Source: Adineta steineri (Eukaryota > Rotifera > Eurotatoria > Adinetida > Adinetidae). Taken from it: DNA of 64,000 nucleotides. Below are positions 1 through 10,255 of this stretch, piece after piece. Position numbers and translations under genes: made by a program. The notes beneath the pieces were generated by a model. It was not told the DNA's origin and searched no databases. It worked only from the letters and a program-made list of their open reading frames with translations. Each line of letters starts with the position of its first letter. Within the stretch, counting starts at the first letter, position 1. The stretch is taken from the NCBI GenBank assembly GCA_905250115.1, contig CAJNOI010000006.1, positions 348,033-412,032 on the forward strand, read 5' to 3'.

Positions 1-61
1 GGGTGTGAGAGATAATTATGATATCTACAAAGATACCTACCCACACCGTCACATACACCCT
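1..61. repeat. Telomere-like inverted tract 1
   Basis: A GGGTGTGAG tract at 1-9 is followed about 27 bp later by the C-rich counterpart CCTACCCACACC (36-47) and CACATACACCCT (50-61). The G-strand unit resembles TGTGGG, which I recall as the telomere hexamer of bdelloid rotifers. The left side is cut by the window edge, so the full extent is unknown. Confidence 0.45.
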
Positions 62-1027
62 ATGTAACAGAATCAGAATTGGTTTTGTTCTAGTAATACT
101 AAGCGTTTTAATCCTAAAATCAGTATTTGATGATATAGCGTTAAATAATATAAAAACTAATTATGTCTAAAATGGAACACTATCACGTTCGTTACAAGTT
201 TGTCTTACGAATATATAAACGTCATGATATAGGAAGAAAAGCTATGACTTTTTCAAAATTCATTTAAACAGAAGACATGTTTTGCATTCAGTATACTTAG
301 ATGTTTGATAGAGAACAGTATACGATATAGAAATAAATCATTAAGTCTCATGTCTGAGAGAAAAACAGCTGGTATGATCTTATGAAAATAGTCTATTTTA
401 TATAGATAACAGCTGATTTTTATCATAAAATAACATTCTAAATGCTTATCAACTTTTCGGATCACTAAATCACTAGTCCTACTCATACTATTTATATTTA
501 ATGAAAATGATTCAATGCTACTGTCTACTTGTATATTCCGCAATCGAATATGCACAATAAGGAACACTCGTTTACGAGAAAAAACGGAGATATATGGCTA
601 TATGGTAGTGGATAATTTAATAAATCACATGCTAGTTTTATCTATTTTGCTTTTTTTAGATTACTTTCGTAGATCATACAGATTATTAAGTATTTTTATT
701 TATTTACTTCATGCATTTTCAGATATTTTAGATTGTCTGGATAGCGTAAACTAACCAATAACAAGTATTTTTATTTATTTTATCTTCGTTTATTTATTTA
801 ATGCTGTGCCAAATAATCAACCCAAGGAATAGTAAGTATCTTAGTTTGTTTTATTTTTTGTAAGTAATTCTTTTATTCAAATATTATTTATTTTTTATTT
901 TAATTTATTATAATTCATTTATTAAAGAACAGTAACAATATTGTTTTGAAAAGAAAATGCATCGATAAAGTGAAATGCGTAGACGAAAAAACAGAGCCAA
1001 TCATATTTACGATATGTTGATCGTGAA

Positions 1028-1083
1028 GGGTGTGGATGTGGGTAAATAAAAGATGAATCCCCACCTCGATACACACCCTCACC
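1028..1083. repeat. Telomere-like inverted tract 2
   Basis: GGGTGTGGATGTGGGT at 1028-1043 is followed after a 15 bp loop by CCCACCTCGATACACACC and CTCACCC (1059-1083). The arms can pair imperfectly as a hairpin. The composition is sharply more GC-rich than the surrounding AT-rich DNA, and the organisation matches the other three tracts in the first 3.7 kb. Confidence 0.5.
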
Positions 1084-1196
1084 CGAGAGGAAGAGCTAAG
1101 TGAAGTTCGTAAAGGAACGTTACTTATGCAATGAAGCTTTATTGAAATACAAAAAAGTGACAGAAAAAAACTCAATTATCAGTAAAGAAAAATACA

Positions 1197-1559
1197 TTAA
1201 TGTTTTTGCTCACATACATAGACTGCTTTATTATCAACGATCTGAAAAAAACAAAAATCTGTTTGTACTCCAATACAACCAAGAACATTTGCAGGAGTGC
1301 GATCAAAACAAAGAAGACGAGTAGCATCATGATCACCAAAAGCATCTCGAGCATCAAAACGAAGACGACGAAGAAAGCTGCCATCGGGATCATCAGTGGT
1401 ATAGATATTATTGTCACCAAGAGCAACAGGACGATTCATACACCGAAAAAAAAGTTTTTCAATAATATCAAAATAACGATTAACATGATCGTTACAATGA
1501 CAACGTGGGCAAGTCGGTTTTGCGTTCGACGATGGTTGCGCATAGATTGATGGAGTCAT
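1197..1559 (-). CDS. Small zinc-ribbon-like protein, paralogue B
   Basis: I recognise no named family. This is an intronless 120-residue ORF. It shares two conserved blocks with the neighbouring ORF at 1790-2260: an N-terminal PTCPxCHxxDxV block and a C-terminal block ending FCxFQ-(8 residues)-YVCxxKH. Between the blocks the two proteins differ in sequence and length. Two Cys from CPxC plus Cys and His from the C-terminal block could form one zinc ribbon whose halves are separated by a variable insert; that is inference. The protein stops directly after the KH. The start is the first ATG upstream of the CPxC motif and matches the paralogue's N-terminal spacing. The gene lies in the same orientation 230 bp downstream of its paralogue, which suggests tandem duplication. 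Confidence 0.6.
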   Translation of the reverse strand: MTPSIYAQPSSNAKPTCPRCHCNDHVNRYFDIIEKLFFRCMNRPVALGDNNIYTTDDPDGSFLRRLRFDARDAFGDHDATRLLCFDRTPANVLGCIGVQTDFCFFQIVDNKAVYVCEQKH

Positions 1560-1789
1560 TTCTGACGAGCCTAAACAAAATGTTGCAAAAATAAAATTTA
1601 GAATTGGTAAATGACATTGTTTTTTTATTTAATAGAATCCACAACTGTTATATCTCGACTGATGCTCTCGTAAAAACCACTCTTCAGAGACATACTTTCG
1701 CTGCATCTCCTCCAGTTTTATATTTTCTTTTAAACCGTCTTTAGTCAGGACTCGGAGCCATTCAAAGTTATGGCAGAAAAGCAATGAGA
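1560..1789. other. Spacer between the two zinc-ribbon-like paralogues
   Basis: About 230 bp holding the promoter or trans-splice region of the downstream minus-strand paralogue and the 3' end of the upstream one. No further ORF or repeat is evident. Confidence 0.5.
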
Positions 1790-2260
1790 TTAGATATAAA
1801 CATTACGTTCACGCTTACCTTCACCATGTTTATAGTCACAGACATATATCGTTGAATCATTAAGTAGCTGAAAATAACAGAAACCTGTCTTTTCTCCAAT
1901 AAGACCGGCAACAAGAGTTGCAAGACCAGCAGCAGCATCAGTACCATCAAGGCGAGCAGCAGCAGCACGACGGCTTAGAGAATTAAGAATACCAAGTGAG
2001 TTACTAAAATAAGCAAGATAAAAACCATAAAGTTCGAGCATAATCCAATAACCATCAACATCAAAAGTACGATCATTAGTAGCATTATCAGGATTACTTG
2101 AACCACTACGATTACTAAGCCTATAATTAGTAAAACTAAGATCATCACTATCAGCATCAGGAAGAAGATCAGCTATAGCAGAAACTTGATCATGACGATG
2201 ACAATGAGGGCAAGTTGGTCTATCGATTGGAGATATTTGCACATTAACCGATGCAGCCAT
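1790..2260 (-). CDS. Small zinc-ribbon-like protein, paralogue A
   Basis: An intronless 156-residue ORF related to the ORF at 1197-1559. Conserved features are PTCPHCHRHDQV near residues 15-26 and, near residues 124-144, TGFCYFQ followed by YVCDYKH. Between them is a variable stretch with an Ala-rich portion (RRAAAARLDGTDAAAG). The CPHC plus YVC and KH arrangement suggests a C2CH zinc ribbon interrupted by about 110 residues. Unlike paralogue B it has a 12-residue charged tail after KH. The encoded Ala, Asp and Arg content is high for such AT-rich surroundings. Lack of introns and placement beside telomere-like repeats fit accessory or transferred genes, but nothing seen identifies a donor. 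Function unknown. Confidence 0.65.
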   Translation of the reverse strand: MAASVNVQISPIDRPTCPHCHRHDQVSAIADLLPDADSDDLSFTNYRLSNRSGSSNPDNATNDRTFDVDGYWIMLELYGFYLAYFSNSLGILNSLSRRAAAARLDGTDAAAGLATLVAGLIGEKTGFCYFQLLNDSTIYVCDYKHGEGKRERNVYI

Positions 2261-3397
2261 TTTTGCCGATGCTAAAGGAAATATAGAAAAATCCTGTTCG
2301 TAAATAATTTGAAATCTTCCGAATGATTTAGTACAACTGATAACGTCTGTGAGATGTTAGTTTATTCCATAACCGAACAAAAATTCATTTAAAAAGAACG
2401 ATGGTACCTCACGCACACCAAACACAGAACAATATATATCTACCGCTGCCAACTTCTTCTCTCATGCATGCATACACGCGTTCCAACATATCCTCTCTGA
2501 CTTACAACAAAAAAAATGGAAAAGGAGCAAAAAGACAAGTGAGAGGACTGTAAATCGAAACAAACAAACATAAGAGAGAGAAGAATGTCTCGTGCGCAGA
2601 GCACATGACAATGTCATAACAACAAAGCAAGATGGAAGCCGTGTTGCATTATTAAAGAATTCGAAATTCTCTAGTGTTAACAATTTATACGCCACATGGT
2701 TTGAGAAATAATTTATAAAGGGAAACATCTACTCTAGATTCTTAAATTAGATTCTGTGATAAGAACTTCACATAAGAGCATACTCATTAACTTGTGCTAA
2801 GCTGATAAATGTTTTGATCAATTTATCTTTTCAAGAATATGCCATATGAGCAATTATTATTAATCGTCTGACATGATAAACTATTTTGCAAATAATTTTC
2901 TATATTATGAACTTTTCTACATGATTCATCTATTATACTATGTTAATAAACAAAATATTATAGAATGATTTTTAGACATCCATTGCAAGAAAAAAAACTT
3001 TGAATGGCTGTAAAGAATAAATGTAGTCAAATAATATAAGATAGAAACAGCTAATCTAATACGCTTGGCTTTACTTGCCATCTTATTGTTTTTAGAATAA
3101 AATAGATGCATCACTCAATGCGATTGCTATGGCTGCGAACGTCAAAAGATGATTATGAAATGGTAAATGTAGTTGAAGTTTAGTGTAAAAGTATTGGTGT
3201 TATTCATTATATTTCTTTGAGAAATCTTTCCGTATATTTTGAAAAATTACCTAGAATATTATTTGTAAAATGAAAACATTAAGCTAAATGTTACCTGAAA
3301 ACCTTTTTCTTGTCACTTGAAGTAGTGTGATATTGGCAATGAATAGAACGAAAAATTCTTCCATATATATACTGACTATTCTGGAAAAATTCCCACT
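2261..3397. other. Intergenic, no gene seen
   Basis: AT-rich DNA between the zinc-ribbon pair and the third telomere-like tract. Short frames here lack any recognisable domain, repeat or splice-joined continuation. Confidence 0.5.
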
Positions 3398-3480
3398 GGG
3401 TGTGGGTGTGGGTGTGGGTGTGAGTGTGGTGGTGAGTGTGCAAACCAGGCAAGGTAAAAGACACTCCCACCCACACCCTC
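3398..3480. repeat. Telomere-like inverted tract 3 with (GGGTGT)4
   Basis: Four uninterrupted GGGTGT units start at 3398 and decay into TGAGTGTGGTGGTGAGTGTG up to about 3440. After a 20 bp loop the complementary C-rich arm CACTCCCACCCACACCCTC lies at 3462-3480. Four GGG runs spaced by TGT also meet the simple G-quadruplex pattern. This is the longest TGTGGG-type run in the window. Confidence 0.75.
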
Positions 3481-3622
3481 TAACTATACATCGAAAGCCG
3501 TTTCGATGTGATCCAATTATATAATCATTTCCATTATCCACAATAAAAAAATATTTTTCTGCATGTAAAACAATTCCTCTCGGACAATAAAGTGTAATTG
3601 TCTTCCTTTTGTTACTCTATTT

Positions 3623-3673
3623 AGGTGTGGGTGTGGAACTAATAGATCATCCAAAAGCACACCCACACCCACA
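3623..3673. repeat. Telomere-like perfect hairpin, tract 4
   Basis: GGTGTGGGTGTG near 3624-3635 and its exact complement CACACCCACACC near 3658-3669 are separated by about 22 bp, giving a 12 bp perfect stem. Both arms are made of the TGTGGG-type unit. Confidence 0.7.
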
Positions 3674-3999
3674 ATATTAAAAATAAATTGAATACTGTAT
3701 TAACAAACTTTTACGACTTCGCTTTTTCCGCGAAAAAAGCTTACCGATCATTGAATATAAAAGAAAAATATTATTCTATTTACTAAGGTATTTTTTTCTC
3801 TTCCTTTCCTCAAGATTTTCATGGTTGTTTCTATTTTAACAAGTCACATAGGAAAGAAAGAAAAAAAAATGTTTGGTTAGCGTGTAATATTAAAATACTT
3901 GTAAAAGCGTAAGTCTATAAATAAAAGAATAGACTACAAATACAGCCATGTTAAAAACATTTTACTTTCTTCTATAATGAAATAAAAATAAGAGACAGT

Positions 4000-5940
4000 A
4001 TGGCAACATCTACAAGAACACAGGCAGGTATTGCAAATGCAACACAACCACTAAAAAATAGGCAAGTACTTGTTTGGCTAGATGATAGTGCAGAAGAAGA
4101 CCCTGGTGTTAAAGAAGTTCTAACTTCTCTTTTCGACAATGTATTTACTTTTACTAATCCTGAAACGTGTCTTGAATTAGTTGAATCAATTGAAACGGAA
4201 ACACCTTGTTTATCAATTCTTGTTTCTGGTAAATATGGTCAAATGCTTGTACATGATCGTTTACAACCATTATATCAAGTTAAAAATATATATGTTTTTT
4301 GTTTTGATACGGTAAAACATGGTCGTTGGGCACAGTTATGCGATAAAGTTCGATGTGTTTTTTCAGAGATAAATAAAATTTTTCAATGTATGCAGTACGA
4401 CATACAAAATACGGTAGAACAGCAGCAGCAGCAGCCAGATAAACAAGAATCGCAACAATGTGAACGTTTTACGGATGATAATAATATATTTGAATATCTT
4501 GCATTTAATCTTATAATTCAAAGTCTAGATGATGGTATTGAAGATTTTAACAATTATTGTCAAACGCATAGGGAAATGAAAGAGCCAGATCCTGAACATG
4601 TTGCTGTAGAGAATCATATAAAAATACAAGAACAATCTATTCAAGAATGGTATCGATCAGATTTATGTTTTACTAATATATATTCAAATGATCTAACTCA
4701 ACTATGGACACTACGTTGGTTTATAAGACATTTCTATCGGCAATTAATTAATGAACAAGACAAATCTATTAAAGATAAAACAAAATTTACTACTAATCAT
4801 GGTACATGGTTAAGTACAGATGAACTTGATGCAATGAAACATCGTATTGGTGAAATAATTATTGTCAGTGAGTTATTGATGACATATACAAATCGACAAA
4901 CAGCACTTGATCATATCCAAAATGCTAAACACAACAAACATAAAGTTTTATTCCAAATAAATATTGATAGAACTCTTCATGGAATTATACCATTTGGTGA
5001 AATAAATAATGAAGAGATTTTATTATGGTTTGGTGCTCGATATCGTTTAATTAAAATTGAATATATAGAACAACCAGATCCATATTGGTTAATTGTTTTA
5101 AATTTATGTTCAGCACTTAATTTACAAACTTCTATTCAAACTTTATATGAATATTATTTTAAAGAATTAACAGAATTAAATAATATTCACTATGCATTTG
5201 GTCGTATACTAATGTATAAAGGTTTTTATATTCAAGCAGAAAAATGGTTACACATCGATTATCATTATCAAGAGTTAGCTGAATTAGCTATACGTCAATG
5301 TCATTATGAACATGCTAAAGAATATCTTGAACATTTATCTGATGATTGTCCTAATGCTAATTTATTACGTGCTTATTTAGATATTTTAACATCGAATGAT
5401 AATTGTTCAAAAGCACGTATCATCTTACTAAGAATTTTTTCTGAAGCAACAGATAAACTTGTACGAGCTCGTGCTAATTTAGCTTTTGGTTTTATTCATT
5501 TAATTCTAACAAAACAAATTGATCAGGCATATGAACATTTTACATTAGGTAATGAAGTTTTACATAAACTTTTACCAGATATTCATCCTGATATTGCTAG
5601 ATCATATATTGGAATTGGTTATACACTATATATGCAAGGTAATATAGTTGATGCAAAAAAATATTTTCAAATGGCTTTTGATATTCAAAAACAATCATTA
5701 ATATTTAATCATCCAGACTTTGCTAAATCTCGTAATGGTCTTGCACATTGTTTATCAAATGATAAACATACAGTTAAACAAGCATTGAATGAATCTGAAT
5801 ATGCATTAAATATTTTATTAGATACGTTTCAATACAATCAACAGCATCATCCAGAAATAATAGCAACAATGAATGATATTGAAAAATTAAGAAAAGGAAA
5901 AGAATTACATTCTCGTAATACATTACTTGATTATATTTGA
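4000..5940 (+). CDS. TPR protein with degenerate ADP-ribosyltransferase-like domain
   Basis: An intronless 646-residue protein of a kind I associate with bdelloid rotifers. Residues about 20-110 form an alpha/beta receiver- or TIR-like segment (QVLVWLDDS, CLSILVSGKYG, IYVFCFD). Residues 140-146 are a Gln run. Residues about 235-370 align by pattern to the arginine ADP-ribosyltransferase fold (LSTDELDAMKHRIGEI, then KVLFQINID, then NNEEILLWFG). The expected catalytic R-S-ExE positions look lost: NHG replaces the YRG-like entry, MTYT replaces STS, and NEE replaces ExE. Residues about 400-610 are tetratricopeptide or kinesin-light-chain-like repeats (ADLARSYIGIGYTLYMQG type). The start is the first ATG before the conserved N-terminal block. 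It is probably a binding or scaffold protein rather than an enzyme; that is inference from the missing residues. Confidence 0.7.
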   Translation: MATSTRTQAGIANATQPLKNRQVLVWLDDSAEEDPGVKEVLTSLFDNVFTFTNPETCLELVESIETETPCLSILVSGKYGQMLVHDRLQPLYQVKNIYVFCFDTVKHGRWAQLCDKVRCVFSEINKIFQCMQYDIQNTVEQQQQQPDKQESQQCERFTDDNNIFEYLAFNLIIQSLDDGIEDFNNYCQTHREMKEPDPEHVAVENHIKIQEQSIQEWYRSDLCFTNIYSNDLTQLWTLRWFIRHFYRQLINEQDKSIKDKTKFTTNHGTWLSTDELDAMKHRIGEIIIVSELLMTYTNRQTALDHIQNAKHNKHKVLFQINIDRTLHGIIPFGEINNEEILLWFGARYRLIKIEYIEQPDPYWLIVLNLCSALNLQTSIQTLYEYYFKELTELNNIHYAFGRILMYKGFYIQAEKWLHIDYHYQELAELAIRQCHYEHAKEYLEHLSDDCPNANLLRAYLDILTSNDNCSKARIILLRIFSEATDKLVRARANLAFGFIHLILTKQIDQAYEHFTLGNEVLHKLLPDIHPDIARSYIGIGYTLYMQGNIVDAKKYFQMAFDIQKQSLIFNHPDFAKSRNGLAHCLSNDKHTVKQALNESEYALNILLDTFQYNQQHHPEIIATMNDIEKLRKGKELHSRNTLLDYI

Positions 5941-6591
5941 AATTTTGTAATAAAGTTTATCAAATTTTATAAAATATTATCAAGATAGATTGATTTGTAA
6001 AACAAAATCCAATTTGTATGATACAATTTTCGAAATATAGAAATATAGAATGTATAATAGAGACATCTGTTCTTCAATATAATTCGTTGCGAAAAATAGA
6101 CTAATAGAAAATTGTCAATGTGACCTAAAATGACTGACTAATGAATCTAGCTGTTAGTTTTATTATTTTCTGGAGGCATTATGGTTGATTGTGTCGCCAC
6201 TCGTTATATTACCGTAGAGACATGTGTATAGCTATATGGATGACAAATCGTACTGTGCTATTTCTGTTTAGACTGTTCTAAAAAAAAAAAATGACAAACT
6301 ACTCTGTCGTTGTCATTATTATTTACCTTTTTTCTTCTTGTTCTTATCATATTTAATAAATGAATATATCATATTGTATATATATATATATATTATGACA
6401 TAATTCATTTCAAGTAATATTTATCTTGTTATTTAGATAATGTAATTTTCAACGATTTATTTATTTTTTATTGTGACATATCCTCTACTTGACTTTGCTA
6501 ATAGTATAGTTAATCAATTAGAAAAAAGAGAAACTAGATTATTCTAATTATATTATAATGAACAAATAATTATATAATAAAAAGGAAAACT
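5941..6591. other. Intergenic between the TPR gene and NCoR
   Basis: 3' flank of the TPR gene and promoter side of the corepressor gene. It contains a short TA microsatellite near 6377-6393 and A-rich runs. No exon is evident. Confidence 0.5.
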
Positions 6592-9500
6592 ATGGCCCGA
6601 CAATCACCTTTTATGTCGTCGGCTCAGTTTAGTTATCCAACTAATTATCAACAAGTATGTGAATAAACAAAAATTGTTTTTTTTCAATCAAATAACAAAA
6701 CAACAAAACATAATTATTATTTTTAGCGTGATACTCGGTACACAAATAATTCAACTATTGATACACCAATGGCATTAAATCGACGTCCATCGTTACTTGC
6801 CGGTTATCATAATCATTTTGGTAGTCCAGAAAGGTTTGTATTTATTAATTAGAAATATATTTTATAATTGATATTTTTTTTGATATTTTAGAACTTCTAT
6901 AGCTCCATATTATCCTTCATTAGCACCCATACCTATGGGACCACATGTTGATGAACATTCAAAACGATCACGTTATCCAACAGGTGGTAATCTATCAGTG
7001 AATTCACAATTATTACCATTATCAGTTGAAGTTAAAAAGGTTTTTAAATATTTTTTCAAATTAATTTCATCTATTTTAAATATCATTATAGGAACAACAA
7101 GTCTATCAACCACAAACAGAAGCTATATCACCAACACCTGATGATCCAAAAAATGATTCAAGCATGAGAGATTCAACAATAATACGTAATGCAATATCGA
7201 AACTTGAAGCTGAGATTGATACAACTATGAAAAAACTTCATCGTGCTAAACTAAGTCAGGTATGTTTTACAAAAAAAATTTCAATGAAGAATTTATTTAA
7301 ATTTTTAAATAGAGTGAAATTAAAAGTCAAGCTGATAGATCAGCTGCAGATGAAGACAATGATGATCAAGGTGATTTACTTCAAACAAATGGTTCACAGA
7401 CACTTATTGAAAAAATTCTTCATGATAATCGAGTAATTGTTGAATTCATCTCTTAAATATTTATTTTTTTGACTTAATTTAGAAAAAAGCTGAAGATAGT
7501 CAGAAAATGTTAAATCATTTAAATAATAATATCGATTTAACTATTCCACTCTATCAAGAACCAAGTGATCTTAAATCTATACAAAGGATTCGAATACAGT
7601 ATGTATTTTTTTTATAAAGAAATTTTAATTTAATTTTTTTAAACAATCTAATTTAGATATATAAATATAATGAAGAATCGTTTAAAAGAATCATTTAAAA
7701 AGAAATATGAAATATGTAATAAAGAAATAAAATGTGAAAGTAATAAATATGATAAAATCTATCAAGAATGGCAAAAATCAATTGAAAAAGATGAAAAAAT
7801 AATTTTAAATAAAGATCTAACAGCATATCGTGAAACATTTGAAAAAACATTTCCGGAATTACGTAAAACACGAGAAGATAAAGAAAAAAAACAAGCAACT
7901 ACAAATGATACATCAACAACTGAACAACCAGTTTCATTAAATACAAATACTGTTGAACAAGACACTGAAATTCAAGAAGAAAAAATGCGTAAATCATCTA
8001 TTGTACCACCCGTTATTTATGATAAATGGCAACGTAGACATCCATATTTTAATCAAAATGGTGTTATAAGACGTGATGCAGCTGAATTTTATAAAGAACG
8101 TATTAAAATGCCCTATTGGTCATCAGATGAAAAACAAATATTTATTGAAAAATTTACTCAATCACCAAAAAATTTTGGTTATATATCATCATTTCTTGAA
8201 AATAAAACAACTGAACAATGTGTACAATTTTATTATATGACAAAGAAAACTGAAAATTATAAAAATCTATTACGAAAACAAACACAAGCGAATAGACGAC
8301 GAGCAAAACAAAATGCAGCAGCAGCAACAACAACAACAGTTACATCATCAACAACGATTGAAACAACATTGGTTACTAAAGTAACATCTTCGAATACAAT
8401 TGTCTCATCAACATCACAACAAATGCTTGGACGAACAATTACACCAACAACTGGAGGAGAACAAGTTTGTTTTTTTTATCTTAAGACAAAATTTTAAAAT
8501 TATTTCCAATTTTTACCCTAGGATATGGAACGTTCAACAAATCGATTAGAAAAGTAAGTAGATATTTTTATTCTTATAATTTATTTCATATGATTTTATT
8601 TTTATTTAGTAATGAAGAACGAAGTGAGACAAGTAAATAATAAGAAATTCATGAAATATATCTATTTTCATTTTTCTAGATCCCGGTGATGGAAATGAAG
8701 AAAAACGATCAAATAAAAAGTTTATTCTTGTATTTTTGTTTTGTTTCTATATTAAATATGTTTTGTATATTTAGTCGATGTCAATTACTTTCATGTACAA
8801 CAGAAAAATTAGGTAAAAAGAAAAATCGTAAAAATCGTTTACGTGCATTTCCAACAAAATGGAATGATTTAACAAAACAAAATCGTGAAGCTATACGTCG
8901 TTTATTACGTAATTAATTTTGTTTTATTTAAAAAAAAATAATATTTTTCTTTAGAAATTCCTCCAAATGTTCAACGATGTTGTACACGTTGTTATGAAAA
9001 ATTAATTGCACAAATTCGTCAAACTCAAAATACTACTCCATCCGTAGGTGAAGGCGGAGAAGAAGAAGAAGATGATGATGATGAATCATCTAAAATTCAA
9101 TCGACTACAACAGATGAACAAAGTTCTAAACATAATGATGATGGTAAATGGATAGAATATTGATTAATGAATTCTTTATATATATTATTTTAATTTTATT
9201 AGAATGGACTGAACATGAAATAAATGCATTTACAGAAGCACTAGATAAATTTAATAATAATTGGTCACAAATTGCTGAATATGTTCATCGTAGTGAACAA
9301 AGTTGTCGTGCTTTTTATCAGAAACATCATACAAAAAATGGTTTAATTGATGATGAACATGTAAATATAATTTTTTTTTGTATAAAAAAGAATAAACTTT
9401 CATTTTTTTCTTAAATAGAATATCGATGAAGATAATGTAAGTATATCGGGTTCAGAAGATCAATCGCGTCGAATAATTCAATTAAAAGAAGAAAGAAATG

Positions 9501-10224
9501 AACAAATCAATGAAGGTAGAAAAAGACAAATCTTTTATTTTTTGACTTTTTGTTTCTTATGTAAAAAATATTTCTAGATACTGAAGATAATCCACAAAAG
9601 ACAATAACTAATGATGATAGTAATGATTCAATACATGGAATGATTATTGATGAAGCTGATGAGCAAACATCAAGAATTGAAAATAAAAATATTAAAGTAG
9701 AAACAAATTTACCATCAACAGATTTAACAACAATAAATTCTCTTATTGAAAGAGAAATTTCGAAAACATTAAATGAAACAGAAAAACGTTTATCAAGTAA
9801 TAATAGTAATAATACTATTTCTCCTGATAAACTTCAATTAACAACTACAAATAATTCTACTCAACCACCACCACTTGTTACATTAACGAAATCACATTCG
9901 CCATCAATTCATGCTCATAATCAACAAACATTTATAAATAAAGGTTCAATTATGCGTGGAACACCTATATCACCATCAAATAAACCAATATCTATTGATA
10001 CATCAACGAATCATCCACATATGCATCCACATCATTATTCTAGTCCAAGAAATGATTATCCTCATCATCCATCACATATAAAATCTTCAAAAATATTAGA
10101 TCAACAACATTTATATTCACAACAACAAGCTGCTTATTTACGTCATTATTCTCATCAACAAGGTGCACATAGTAATTTTCCACCATCAAATTCATCACAA
10201 TATATACAACAACAGCAACAGCAG

Positions 10225-10255
<31 letters not shown>

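Larger units (their letters stand above)
1..1196. other. Intergenic, no convincing gene; telomere-like motifs
   Basis: AT-rich sequence with only short open frames of ordinary background composition. The visible structure is two pairs of G-strand/C-strand telomere-like tracts, at 1-61 and 1028-1083, annotated separately. The rest shows no exon with family resemblance. Confidence 0.6.

Noticed and set aside
253..567. 104-codon minus-strand frame
   Set aside because: Random Ile/Leu/Phe/Ser-rich composition, no domain, no splice context and no paralogue.
2462..2728. 88-codon minus-strand frame with a Cys/Phe-rich tail
   Set aside because: No recognisable motif and background composition.
1..3673. 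A true chromosome end
   Set aside because: TGTGGG tracts are short, interrupted and inverted, with genes around them; this is interstitial, not a terminal array.
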